Positions 10,796 to 21,956 of a DNA stretch of 64,000 nucleotides are shown piece after piece; position 1 is the stretch's first letter; every line of letters starts with the position of its first letter. This DNA comes from Magicicada septendecula (taxonomy: Eukaryota > Arthropoda > Insecta > Hemiptera > Cicadidae): positions 370,841,258-370,905,257 of the forward strand of contig CM068372.1 in the NCBI GenBank assembly GCA_034769895.1, given 5' to 3'. A program made the translations under genes and the position numbers. The notes below the pieces were generated by a model that saw nothing but the letters and a program-made list of their open reading frames with translations, was not told the origin of the DNA and searched no databases.

Positions 10796-11243
10796 CACCG
10801 AGTATCAATCTTCAACAACTAAAGCATTGTCTGCACATCATGCCTCAAGATCAAAAGAAAGCTCTACAATTATTAATGGTAGATATGAAGATGATAAAGA
10901 CACTTGTACTGTGTTTGTTAGCAACTTACCAAACACAATTACAAAAAAGAAAATTATCAAATATTTCAGAAAGTTTGGTACGATTATAAATACGAGATTG
11001 CGAAATGCTGCAGTATCTGATCCACGATTTCCCAAAAGACGTAGTGTCATTAAGAAAGAGTTTCATAAAGACAGAACAAATATCCATGCATATGTACGTT
11101 TTACTGATGAAAATAGTGCATATCGTGCTTTGGAAGCAAATGGTAATGTGTATGAGGGTTACCACCTGAGAATTGATTTAGCTAACACGAAGGCTGAAGA
11201 AAAGCAGAGAACTAAAAAGAAAAAAATTGAGTACTACAGTTAA
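10752..11243 (+). CDS. RBM34: RBM34-derived RRM captured by the retrotransposon
   Basis: ORF of 163 codons. Residues about 50-145 form one RNA-recognition motif: RNP2-like CTVFVSNLP, and RNP1-like NIHAYVRFTDENSAYRAL, followed by YHLRIDLAN. The insertion between strands (long basic stretch RFPKRRSVIKKEFHK before HAYVRF) and the phrase GYHLRIDLAN are characteristic of the first RRM of RBM34, a nucleolar RNA-binding protein of animals. The second RRM of RBM34 is absent. The first 25 codons or so overlap or derive from the element; the 5' join to the coiled-coil ORF lies near 10750-10800. Host RBM34 would contain introns and both RRMs; here the segment is intronless, consistent with capture through an RNA intermediate. 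Whether it is translated as a fusion by frameshifting, by its own ATG (AAAAAATGG context), or not at all cannot be told. Confidence 0.8.
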   Translation: MEENKLDGNTVDQIDTEYQSSTTKALSAHHASRSKESSTIINGRYEDDKDTCTVFVSNLPNTITKKKIIKYFRKFGTIINTRLRNAAVSDPRFPKRRSVIKKEFHKDRTNIHAYVRFTDENSAYRALEANGNVYEGYHLRIDLANTKAEEKQRTKKKKIEYYS

Positions 11244-13292
11244 TATTACCAGTACTAATAGAAAATTTAGAAGTAGGACTGGGGAAGTGCGTAAAAATTT
11301 TGGAACCAAACCTGAGATTAAGAAGATGAAAAACCGTTCTGATGATTATCAAGGGTGAACTGCGTTAGCACGAAAGAAGAAAAAGATGAGATTTGCTGGA
11401 CCATTCAAGAATATTGTGAAGATTGGTATGAGAACGAAAGGAAGATTTCAAGCGATGGAGATGAGATGTCTTAGAAGTCTTGAAAACAAAACATCATTAC
11501 GTGAGTATGCGGACAGGGAAACGAATGTAATTAATACGCCAAAAGTAGAAAATTAAAAGTAATTAAATGTAACGGATTAAGGAAAACAATCTTAAGAATG
11601 TCCGAAAATTTGATAATTAAGTTAGATAATATTGGGTAAAATAAATTAAATAAGATTGGTTGTGTAAAATTACATTAACCGAAGAAAATAAATAGATATG
11701 AATATAATATGAATAAAATTAAATAAATGGTAAATAAAAACATTGCCGTGTAAGTACGGAATATTAATGAAGAAAATTAATAGCGAATGAAATAGTAAGA
11801 TGAGTTATACGAAGGAGCAGAAGGAAATTGATCATTAAGGAATGAAGGTCACGAATGGTTAAACAAATGAGTTATGCATACCCAGGAAATAATTGATATG
11901 GATTGAAACAAAAATCACCACCAGGGCATGACAACATGATGAACCCGAAAAAAAAAATGGGATTTCCTCGACCAGAAGGCTGAAGTAGCTGTGATTAAGG
12001 AATGCTTGGAATGGGATTATTAAGAATATACCCAAAGCACCGATATCCAATCTCTGGGAACTGCAAGTAAAGGGGTACGGGGTTATGTAATAATGTCCAG
12101 ATGCCTGGTAGGTAGATCGTTTGCAATTGCCTTGTATAAAATAGAAATATCATTCAGCGTCTTAGGGGGGCCTAACGAAAATGTAAAAGAATTTGTATAA
12201 TTTGCTAGAACAATTAATGAAATGTCTTAGTAGTAACATGAGATAAAAAAAATAAAAATAAGAAAGCAAGTGTGTAAAATGAATTATTTTAATGATTAGT
12301 TGTCATAGTCAATAAATGTCATGTTAATGATTATGAATAAAACAATTAATGATAATAGATGTCAATAAGAGTGAAGAAGATAGAAGGGTATATGTTTAAA
12401 TGTATACATATGTGAAGACAATTAATAGAATTGTGAGAGAACTATTCAAGTGGTATGTATTTAAGATCATGTTTACGTAAGGACAATTTACAAGCTTATA
12501 AGATTGTATAATATAATTGTGTTCCAAGATGTTAGTAAATAGAAAAGAAAATGTTTTTTTTTTTTTGTGAAAATGCTAGCGAGATATCAGAAAATATGGA
12601 CTAACCAGAGACAGTAATAATAAAATAGGTTAGGAAACTATAGTGAATTAGGATATAGAAATACGTATTATTATTATTAATACCAATGTGCTATTTATAA
12701 TTTAGTGATGATAGAAAATATGATAGTCACTAAGAATTCTATATATATGTGGTAAGTTTGTAAAATCAATTAATGTGGAGATATTAATGCATATTTTAGT
12801 AATTTGTGACATAAAAATTAAATGTATTAAAGGATACAAAGAAACTTAATCCTAAAGGCAAGAAATATTAATACCAGTATCGAATAATTTGTGTAATTGA
12901 ATTTTGTAGATATTGAAATATTATATGAAGAATAGTTAAGGAGAATTACAAATTTAATTTAAGATTTTTGACTAAATATAAATTTGTAAATATAATACCA
13001 TGTTAATTTGAGTGAAAGAAAAACGGATTCATTTAGGATGTCGAAAGCGAAAGTACTTTAGAGGGGATGGGGTGTGTTTACCATTATGTAACGAACCTTT
13101 TTCTGTTACGCTGAGAATAGGTCAACGAGGAAATGTAAACAACACTATACTAGGTCCAATGAAGAACAAGCCACTACAAGGCAACACAAAGTACGCATAT
13201 TGGGACGTAGATTTTGGCATTTAAACCTTAATGAAAGGGCGCAAAATTTTGGATGTACAGAGTCCATCCAAACTGACAAAATTTGGGGACAA
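11244..13292 (+). repeat. Purine-rich non-coding internal part of the inner element
   Basis: About 2 kb without a credible ORF. The first 300 bp, read one frame off the RRM ORF, gives a Lys/Arg-rich stretch with one stop (11290-11450) that could be a decayed continuation of the RBM34 basic C-terminus; this is only a suspicion. The remainder is A/G-rich and C-poor on the plus strand. No protease, RT, RNase H or integrase motif is found. The segment just before the 3' LTR (AAAATTTGGGGACAA, 13278-13292) is a plausible polypurine tract. Confidence 0.6.
13278..13292 (+). other. Polypurine-like tract before the inner 3' LTR
   Basis: AAAATTTGGGGACAA sits immediately before the LTR start TATAACACC. 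It is weaker than typical polypurine tracts, and the call depends on position. Confidence 0.4.
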
Positions 13293-15600
13293 TATAACAC
13301 CAAAAAATTTCGAAGTTTTATTTTATAATTAGCAGTAAGGAATGTCGCTGGAAGCAATAACGAAGGGTGTATATGTGGAAAACATATTTTGTAAGGAACA
13401 AAAGGAGAAAGTGAGCAAGCACGCTGTAGTGACGGACAGGTCTAAAATTTCGTAGGCAGCTGCAACGCATACCCTGTGAACAAGCAGAGTTCACTGCTCC
13501 CGGTACGTAGAACACCAGTTTTTTGTGAAAACACATTGATTCCATAGAAAACTACATACAATGTGTACAGAGCCATTAAAGGAGAAAAGGCTTAACAATG
13601 GTGAAGCATACATGTGTACGCCAGCTGTCAGGAGAAAGCGACGAAGGGTGGATTGATTTGAAGGACTCCAGCGGTCGATGACAGGGTTTTGACCTTACTT
13701 GGAAACGAAAGCGCAGAGAGTACGTCCCAAACTCAAGGATGGGGTGTTGCCTGGCAACTAAAAGAAAAAAACCAACTTTCAAAGAAGGGTAGGCGAGGCC
13801 CTTGAACAACAGTAGATAATAACGGCAGAGCTACGAAGTTGAGAAACAATGCAAATGGAAGAGAAACTCAGAGTTGTCACTGAAGACTTTAAAAAAAACG
13901 ACAGATACAATTTATTGCTGCGTTGGCTGGAAATGACAACGACCTCAAAATACGAAGCAAGGGAAGAATCTGGTGGGGAACCAGGAGCCCTATCAGAGAA
14001 CGCCTTTGAAAAGATAGGTGGTATTTGGACTTGGAGGGAAAAATATGAAACCAATAAGGACACGGCGTCGTTGGAAGTCTGGTAGGAGATTTGGTAAGGA
14101 AAATATAGGAAGGAGACAGGAACGCGCTCAAGGAGTTGGCTAACAAAATTTCGGACGCGAGAGGAGCTCTAACTAAATTTTGGACGCGATCGGAGTGAAG
14201 TCCGTGACGGGAGAAATTAGCATTTTATCGAACTTAGAATAATTCGATACACAGTGTGAGAAGGTAGTTTTCGAACTTATAACAAAAATTAATACAGTCA
14301 TTACAAGCAAACGAACTATGAAGTAGAGTCACACTATTAGCCTACCAGTGAACATTAACTAAAACAAATAGTAACCAGACAATAATGTAATTTCAGTGTA
14401 TACGAACACTTTACAACAATAACTTTTAAGAACGATTAACAACACAAACTACATTCATGAACACTTAATAACCAGACATACCGCAACAAAGGTGCGTAAT
14501 ATTAATTCAGATTTGAAATAATTTACGATGTCGGTGTACAACAGAGAATGCTAACTTTTATTCATAAATTATAATCCGAATGCGTGAAGTTGGTGAGTGA
14601 AGTGTCTGTGAGTGACACTGTGGAATTCATCCAGTGCCATCTATCATCTGGAGGAGTTATCTGCACGATTCTAGAACGATCGACATGAGGGAATCACCAC
14701 CACAACCACCGAGTGATTGGATATTCGAATACCAACTATAGTAAAACATGTCTTAATTAATTTAGATCCACTGTCTGTCATCTCAAAGAATCAACACACA
14801 CCAAAATTCAATAAAGTAATCGTAAAGGAATTAAAGAAATCGATTCTAAAGTTTGTTTAGAAGTAAAATTATCATTCTTTATCAGTTTTGGAGTAGTGTT
14901 TATTTCCAAGTTCTAAATGAATCTGTAATTACAAAATATAGTAACAACTTAAGAGATATTCATATTAAGAATTTATAAGATGAAGCTAAACATTATAATT
15001 TACTTAAGTACTAAACGCAATTGATGAATGATCATTAATATGCAACCATTAGATTGAGAGTTTGGATAACTAATTTTATTAAGGTATTATTTTTGATATT
15101 TACAATTTAATGAGTATTCAATTTTATTAATTTATTATTTTGATATTTACAATTTAATGAGTATTCAATTTTATTAATTTATTATTTTGATATTTACAAT
15201 TTAATGAGTATTCCATTTTATTAATGTATTATTGTTTGATATTTACGATTTAGCCATGAGTATTAAATTTTGGTAATGTGTTAATTTTATATATTTACAA
15301 GTACTAATGAGTACGTAGAATTTTGTGCTATTTTAATATTTACAAGTAATAGCAAACTAATGTGAATAAATTTAAGAGCTATCAGTAGAAATGAGCATTT
15401 ATTATTATTTTTTAACCCTGAGATAAAGAGAATCAACAGTAATTAATGTTAAATTGGCACCACAACAAAAGTGGGGCTTAATTAATTAAAAAGAGAAAAT
15501 ACACATAAATTAAAATATGTCAATTAATTTATGCTGAATAAAATAAACAGCAAAAATTGAATGTTAAATTGATGCACACAACGTCGGGCATATTATAATG
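13293..15600 (+). repeat. 3' LTR (2.3 kb) of the inner retrotransposon
   Basis: Direct repeat of 7801-10110 with scattered substitutions and small indels. It is followed by ACGT at 15601-15604, the right copy of the target duplication (left copy ACAT at 7797-7800, one mismatch), and then the continuation of the outer LTR. A 4-bp duplication fits Ty3/gypsy integration. Confidence 0.8.
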
Positions 15601-16751
15601 ACGTGTACTTACCAATTCCATGTATGTGGGAGCACGTGATTTCTTTCTACTGTAAATCTCTCTCTAAGGGGCCAGGGTTCATTCTCAGCGAGATTCAGAT
15701 TCAAAAAGGGTGATAGAAATAATAACACTGATAGTTAACTGAGTGTAATTACTGGATTGTCGGAACAAAATAAACATATATATAGAATAATGCCTCAAAA
15801 TGGCGTCACATCCAATTGTACAAAACAAAATGGTGGCTATTTTTATTCAAAACCTATTCAGTCATAATATTTTCACCATAGTGAATCTTGTTACTATTCT
15901 TATAAAATTTTTACTTTTGGCTGCAGCTCTAATTATGTAATGAATCGTATATTAACAGATACACAAACCAATGCCATTTGCATATATAATCATGGCCATG
16001 CGTTCACTCACTCGTACTCACATTCATTCTCCCTATTGTAAATACATTGATCAAATTTAGCTAGTATCAGTTAATGAGCTCATTATTAAGAAAATAAAAG
16101 GTGATAATGGTTCAACTTCTCTAAACGTGGTCGGAGTTGATCCCTCGCTGGTGTTGGCTGTTCTCCAGTGGTATGGCCGGTGTTCGCCTCATATTTCTTG
16201 TTTAATACATTGTGCACTGATTCTACATTTTATGTTTTTACTGTTAATAAAACTTGAACCCTCTACCGCTCCACTATCACATTTTGATTTTAGATAATAG
16301 TAATTTTAAACTTTTGTTGAAAAACTGACCAGACAGCGATACATCGCTGCTGACCCCTTGGAATGCTGCGTTGAACTGAGAAAGAGGAATATGCAAATTT
16401 GCGCTTGTGTTAGTGCATTTGACGTCATCATCTTTTGTCTGATGGGACAACGCCTCGTTACATACGTGGTGGTTCATGCGTCATTGTCTTTTGTTTATGA
16501 CGAAACAGCTTTATAACCCAATCACAATTCTTATTTATAGTCCGTCATCATATACACCGCCATTACCTCTACCGGCTTTTGCTCGTCCAACGGTGACCTT
16601 GGCATGGTACCACTCTCACCGAATATGCGTTGTTCCTTTTTACAGAGGGACAATGGACCTAACCATTCTGTAGTTAACAGTTATACAATAAAACATAAAA
16701 AATAACCTCAGATCCCATAATTAAGGTATTGGGCCTTTATGTACTGTTACA
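15601..16751 (-). repeat. Second LTR of the outer element, main part
   Basis: Nearly identical to 3588-4743. Together with 7781-7800 it makes one LTR cut by the inner element. It ends TACTGTTACA at 16751 (minus-strand start TGTAACAGTA). No clear target duplication joins 16752 onwards with the sequence left of 3516, in line with recombination or loss at the left side. Confidence 0.8.
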
Positions 16752-17590
16752 TAGTACTAGTTAACTATGGTTTCTTTATCTTAACAGTTCTTATATGCAT
16801 GGTGATGATATGTATCGCGACAACATTTATTCAGAATTCTTTAATTACAATAAAAAAACGTGTACAGAGAATAACAAAAGTGCCTTGAGCTTTATTCCAA
16901 ATACTTATGAATACAAAATTCTTATTTATTTAAGATACATATTAAAAAACACAAAATTTCAAATATATATATATAGCCAGTTTGTTCAAACTTTGAACTT
17001 GTAAACTCTGTAATCTGAATACCGCACTGCGCCACGTGCAGATGACGTCACGTTTTTCTTATCTACTGTCTACAGCCGGCTCACAGCTGGGCTGCCTGTA
17101 GCGAAATTTAAGTTAGTTATTCGCAATACTCCGAGCTGATCACTCGTAACATTTTCCAGCCGCGGCTACTGGCTTTCATTATTTAATTATTTAGTATATG
17201 CAACATGCACTGATTAAACTTGGGCGATTCCTGCCTTATTTATTATGTCTTTCGACTTTTATTTCTAATTAATTTAACGGGCATCATGCTGAGTCAACTT
17301 CTGCACGTGTCAGCAATCGCACAAAATTTCAATAATTTTCAATAAATTATCTTTACATGAAAAACATACAGTCCACTTCAAATTTCTTTCGAACCAGCCC
17401 TCCTCACCTAGCGTTCTAGGAATAACTCAAGAACATTCAAGAGCTTTCAAGACGCAACACAGTTATTTACGTATAGATATTATTTACAAGAAATATAACG
17501 CCCACGTTGTAATGCACACCTAGCACCCCCGTTAAAACAGCCCATTTACACTTTGGAACATATGAAGGCCATTACGACTTCCAAAAATTC
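16752..17590. other. No gene recognised
   Basis: Non-coding, AT-rich apart from a more GC-rich patch around 17020-17170 (CACGTGCAGATGACGTCACG). If the ankyrin gene to the right continues leftwards, this is intron sequence. No repeat or RNA gene was recognised. Confidence 0.4.
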
Positions 17591-17599
17591 CTTTCCTTC

Positions 17600-17764
17600 C
17601 GCTGGCAAAAAGAGTGTTACATCAAGGGTGGATACCAAAACTGGGGTGCAATATCAAGGTCTATTTTACACTGTTTATATGGGGAATTTGCCAGGACCGT
17701 GAAAAATGAGCATTACATCAAGGGTCGCATTATATCCCAGGGGTGTTATATCAAGGTTCCACTG
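17600..17764 (-). mobile_element. Fragment of a pogo/Tigger-like MITE
   Basis: On the minus strand it starts CAGTGGAACCTTGATATAAC after a TA and shares GATGTAATGCTCATTTTTCA and the following GTCC-GGCAAATT with the complete copy at 19036-19210. The other terminal repeat is missing or too diverged to define. Such ends and the TA target are typical of Tc1/mariner-pogo relatives. Confidence 0.65.
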
Positions 17765-18302
17765 TATTCTGTATGTATAATTAAAAAGTATTCACTTTTT
17801 AAAACGATTTATCACTAAATCTCAGATTCTCCTGCCCGTTACTGTGCAAATTTAAAGGAATGTCAAAATTATATTTTAAACATACACTCGATTTTTACTA
17901 AGACAACATAAACACACAACTTTCAAACTGCTTGCATTTTCAGCATAACTTAAACTTTAAATAAATAGTCCATGTAAATAGGTTAGTGCCACACATCCAA
18001 CAGAAGTCGAACAATATTCCAACAATACAAATATAGTATTTTACAGAGGAAAAATCTAGCCAACCCAATCCATTCTGAATACTGTACAAGATTAAGAGAA
18101 CTATCGCCTGACAATCACTAGTAAATCAGTCACTATATTTTCTGTGACAAAAACATGAAACACTAGAACGCTAACACATACAAATCCTGAATAAGACATA
18201 AAACCAACACGTAGTTAAATAGAATCTTTATAGAAACAAGCAATCCTCTAGATTCACTGATACTTGCTTGTTAAATTTTGCACCAGAAGCACATGCTCAT
18301 GC

Positions 18303-18311
18303 CCCCCCCCC

Positions 18312-18350
<39 letters not shown>
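18303..18350. repeat. Poly-C followed by (CA)n microsatellite
   Basis: About 13 C followed by some 17 CA dinucleotides. A 67-codon ORF running through it is not a gene. Confidence 0.95.
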
Positions 18351-18805
18351 TTAATCCTGGTTCTTATGTGTTCTAGAATAAGTCCGGCGCCAAAAACAAA
18401 TTATATAATTCTACGAGTAGTATTCTTGCCGACTACAAAAAACAGTTCCAAACTTAAACTTATTTAACTTTAAGTTTGGGAATTGTGTCATATCTTTATA
18501 CGTAATTGATTTTGTGACTACTGTACATTTGTAATTTGAGCGTGTTATATACTTCGGGAGCTTTTAAATCATCGAAACCCAGCAACATGACCCGTTCTTA
18601 GTTTACAGTATACTGACTTACATAGCACTAATAGTAGGTATGTTCAATAAAATACACTATCAGCACAACTGCTCTAGCATCTTGGAAACCAAAATCTTTT
18701 TATGAAAGATATAATAAAACTTAATAAAAACATAACATCTTTCTCTGTGCATTCAGAAGTATATTTGAACAGCGATCACATGCACACACCAAAAGTCAGA
18801 CTTAC

Positions 18806-18958
18806 CCCCCTATCCTTCACATTGACATCCGCCTCATGATTGAGCAGCAAACGGACTAGATCCTCATGGCCTTGGTAAGCAGCATAATGAAGAGGCCTCC
18901 TGTCTCTTTTGTCACACGCATTCACAACACAGCCTTGCTGGATAAGCAACTCTGCCAT
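18806..18958 (-). CDS. ANKRD28/44/52: ANKRD28/44/52-family protein, coding exon 4
   Basis: 153 nt, phase 0 at both ends. Acceptor TTAACAG precedes 18958 and the donor after 18806 reads GTAAGT. It encodes one ankyrin unit (AELLIQQGCVVNACDKRDRR, then PLHYAAYQGHEDLVRLLLNH) and the start of the next loop (VNVKDRG). The phrase order DKRDRRPLHYAAYQGH matches the repeat that follows exon 3 in the protein phosphatase 6 regulatory ankyrin subunits. These are large cytosolic proteins of about 26-29 ankyrin repeats that hold the PP6 catalytic subunit with a SAPS-domain subunit. The next exon (expected to begin near a TPLH motif) is not found to the left, so the remaining 80 % or more of the protein is outside the window or lost. 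Confidence 0.85.
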
Positions 18959-19035
18959 CTGTTAACGCAAATTGTAGTAATTATTGTCATTATCATAAAA
19001 TGCCTTACTCTATCGGGTTATACAATATTTATATA

Positions 19036-19210
19036 CAGTGGAACCTCGATATAACGCCGCTGTGATAAAATGCGATTCTTGATGTAATGCTCATTTTTCA
19101 CAGTCCCGGCAAATTAAACAGTTAAACTTGGGACCTTTATATAAAGAAACCCTCAATATAAAGCGCTTTTTGGCCGGTCCGCTGAAGAGCATTATATCAA
19201 TGTTTCACTG
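19036..19210 (+). mobile_element. Complete 175-bp pogo/Tigger-like MITE in an intron
   Basis: Terminal inverted repeats CAGTGGAACCTCGATATAA (left) and, on the other strand, CAGTGAAACATTGATATAA (right), flanked by TA on both sides. It is non-coding and non-autonomous. It is inserted in the intron between coding exons 3 and 4 of the ankyrin gene. Confidence 0.8.
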
Positions 19211-19215
19211 TATAA

Positions 19216-20065
19216 TACTAAATAACAAAAATAAATTGCTGCGTATGCAGATGATATCAATATTATGGCAAGATCCCAAGGAATATCAAAAGAGACATTC
19301 CAGGAATTATACTCAAAGGTGAAGCAGAAGAGATAGGATTACAGATTAATACAGATAAAACAAAGGTTATGATCACCACTTGGGAGAAAACCAGGAAACC
19401 TGAACAGTTTGAAATCAAACCACTAAACCTGGAAATAGTGAATCAGTTTAAATATTTGGGACGTTGGATGGCAGAAAACGATGAAGAAATAAATGAAATA
19501 AGGAAAAGGATATAGGCCGCAAATAGAACATATGCTTCGTTGACATTTATATTCAATACAAGGAATATCCACCATCAGTCCAAGGTCACATTATATAAAG
19601 TTATGATTAGACCGGTGATAACATATGGCAAGCGAGACTTGGACTCTGAACTAACACGCCGCTAACATAGTCAATACTTCTGAAAGGAGAAACTTGAGGA
19701 GAATATATGGACCAATCCAAGTAAATGGGATATGGAGAATGCGTCACTATGAGGAGCTAAACAAGCTGTATAAATACAATGATCTGGCCACCACCATCCG
19801 ACTGCATAGATTGCAATGGGCAGGACACATCATTAGGATGGAAGACAAACGAATACCTAGGAAGGTACTATTTAGTCAGATCGAGGGTAGAAGGCCTGTC
19901 GGAAGACCCAAGACACGCTGGATTGACGCAATGGCATGGGATGCTGATAATTTACTTAAAATAAAATGATGGACATCGATCGCCAAGGATAGGGAAAAAT
20001 GGAGGCGGATGATTATGGAGGCTAAGGTTCGACTTCTAACTGTGACACGATAGAAGAAGAAGAAT
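19216..20065 (+). mobile_element. 3' fragment of a non-LTR retrotransposon (LINE)
   Basis: The decayed C-terminal part of a LINE ORF2. In sequence one reads an RT-thumb-like phrase (GLQINTDKTKVM), FKYLG, and further on LHRLQWAGHIIRMEDKRIP with EGRRPVGRPKTRW (19694-19969), a tail typical of Jockey/RTE-type arthropod LINEs. Stops and frameshifts are present (for example at 19515 and 19660), and the 5' part is missing, as in 5'-truncated LINE copies. It ends in an (AGA)n-like tract at 20053-20065. Confidence 0.8.
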
Positions 20066-20304
20066 AAATTGCTGCAATGGATTTATTTGATTTAAATGTC
20101 TTTACTTGTAAAGTATCGCTACAGTAATTTACATATTGGAATCAATTTCAAAATCAAAATCTCCTTGATGGTCAATTGTTTCCTAATGTTAACCAGCTTC
20201 ATAACACACGTCACCAAACACTGGCAAAACATAAATACTTGGGAATTTTTTTCAAGATAAACTAAATATACGTAAAATTCACAAACTGTTAATATGATAT
20301 GTAC

Positions 20305-20505
20305 CTCATGATGTCCATTATAAGCAGCATGATGAAGAGACGTGCGGCCACCTCTGTCAGTAATACTGATATTGAGTAGATGCGGTAACATGACTTCTGC
20401 ACAGCCGACAGCATTGTTGGCAGCTGCTACATGCAGTGGAGTCTGCCAGTTCTTGTCACGAGCATTTAAATCGGCTTTGTGCTTAATTAGCAGTTCTACC
20501 GTATC
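20305..20505 (-). CDS. ANKRD28/44/52: ANKRD28/44/52-family protein, coding exon 3
   Basis: 201 nt (67 codons), phase 0 both sides; acceptor GATTATAG before 20505 and donor GTACAT after 20305. It encodes [20 protein letters not shown] followed by [17 protein letters not shown] and then [16 protein letters not shown]. The [12 protein letters not shown] phrase and the spacing are diagnostic for ankyrin repeats 3-4 of the PP6 regulatory ankyrin subunits. It joins in frame to exon 2 (…SSSE) and exon 4. No stop or frameshift is present, so the exon looks functional. Confidence 0.88.
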
Positions 20506-20656
20506 CTATAATCAAAACAAATCTGTCATGTCATTACATATAATACATGTAACACAATGTATTATATATGACCATGTTACACAATTGTTACATATTTAAG
20601 CGGATTATATTTATTCATAACTATTATATAAAGGATTTTAATATCAATTTTAAATG

Positions 20657-21648
20657 ATACTACATGTATTTTTGTAATGGTTACTTTTGTGGAACAGCTG
20701 TAACGGTTACTGAAAAGTCGAAATATCTGTTTCGGTTACTCGCGGGACCCCCCTACCCAACTAACGAGTAAACGAGTACAAAGTAGCAGTTACTAGTACT
20801 GAATACTTGCTTCTGTGCATGTGCCGGGTTACCATGCACGTATGAAATGAAGCGAGATTTGAGGTATTCAGAAAAGGTCTATGCCAGTGAGACGAAGCTG
20901 TTTTTAATAAATGAAAAAAATTCAGTCTGATGTTACATTTATTCTCTTGTGTTATGCAGATATATAATACAGATTATAATAACAAATTATATGTTATACT
21001 AGTCACCAACTTGGTAAAGTTTGAAAAAGCAAATTATATTGTGTTATAACCTATGGCTGATATGCCATATAGTACTTTTTGTTAATGTGATTTCGGAGAT
21101 GATTTTAACTTCACCGTACATCTCATGTAAATTATGAGATTGTTGTAACGTTCCTGTTGTAAAACACTACACTGTAGTATTTTATAAAATATATTTTATA
21201 TGATTTAATAAATACGTTTATATACAATTGTTAAATTATTATTTGAAATAAAATGTATAAATTATTTTATAATACATTATAATATAATAAAAACAATATA
21301 AATATTTTATTTTTATATATAATCATTTATATTATCATAATTATTAAATTATTTAGTAACATATTTATCTTATTAATAATTTAATAAGGCAACATTCGAT
21401 TTTTCAATAATGCTAACTGTAACATCATGACATACTTTATAAACTGTTGAAATGTCAAAAACATGTACTTATTAAACTGTAAAAAAGCAACCCAACTAAC
21501 CTCTAACGGTGTGCTAGTAAGTATTTGAAAACTGAGCGGACTGTTTTAAAAGTAAGTGTTACAAGTATTCGGTATTTGGACGGTTACTTTTTTGTTAACG
21601 GTTTCATTTGTAACTGCTACTTTCAAATATTGGTTTAGCACACCTCTA
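20657..21648 (-). mobile_element. hAT-type MITE occupying most of an intron
   Basis: The right end reads GCACACCTCTA, the reverse of the TAGAGGTG terminal repeat found at 22076. The left end is eroded, but the phrases CTGTAAC-GTTACTGAAAAG, CGAGTACAAAG and GACGAAGCTGTTTTTAATAA are shared with 22076-23776. The middle (21140-21420) is extremely AT-rich. There is no transposase ORF. It fills almost the whole 1.2-kb intron between coding exons 2 and 3. Confidence 0.7.
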
Positions 21649-21722
21649 GTACATACCATTTTGGCATGGTCATATTTTTCATTAGGCTTATATATAATCG
21701 TTTCAAATCAGATACAACGTAC

Positions 21723-21956
21723 CTCGCTACTGCTACAACATGCTCTGTGCAAAGGCGTAAGCCATTTGCTATCCTTTGCATTGACCCGGGCCCCACTAAG
21801 TATTAGAGCTTCTGCAATACGACTGTCACCCTTAAACGCAGCTGCATGTAATGGACTCCGCTTATCTTGGTCCTGTTGATTTGGATCTTCCTTCTTCTGC
21901 AGCAGAGACGCTACTTCTTCCAAATCGCCCAACAAAACAGCCTGCACCAATGGGCT
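21723..21956 (-). CDS. ANKRD28/44/52: ANKRD28/44/52-family protein, coding exon 2
   Basis: 234 nt (78 codons), phase 0; acceptor TTCATATAG before 21956 and donor GTACGT after 21723. It encodes SPLVQAVLLGDLEEVASLLQ, then RSPLHAAAFKGD and ARVNAKDSKWLTPLHRACC. The PLVQA opening, the NAKD-WLTPLHRA phrase and the order identify the first two ankyrin repeats of the PP6 regulatory ankyrin subunit. The exon starts with Ser and has no Met of its own, so a short upstream coding exon is required (see 25484-25507). Residue 1 of the protein is therefore only about eight codons upstream. Confidence 0.9.

Noticed and set aside
11290-11460. Lys/Arg-rich frame after the RRM as a second RBM34 part
   Set aside because: It is in a different frame, has an internal stop, and basic low-complexity sequence is expected in this A/G-rich stretch. 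Too weak to call.
18264-18467. 67-codon ORF with poly-Pro/His-Thr
   Set aside because: It runs through a poly-C and (CA)n microsatellite and has no homology signal.
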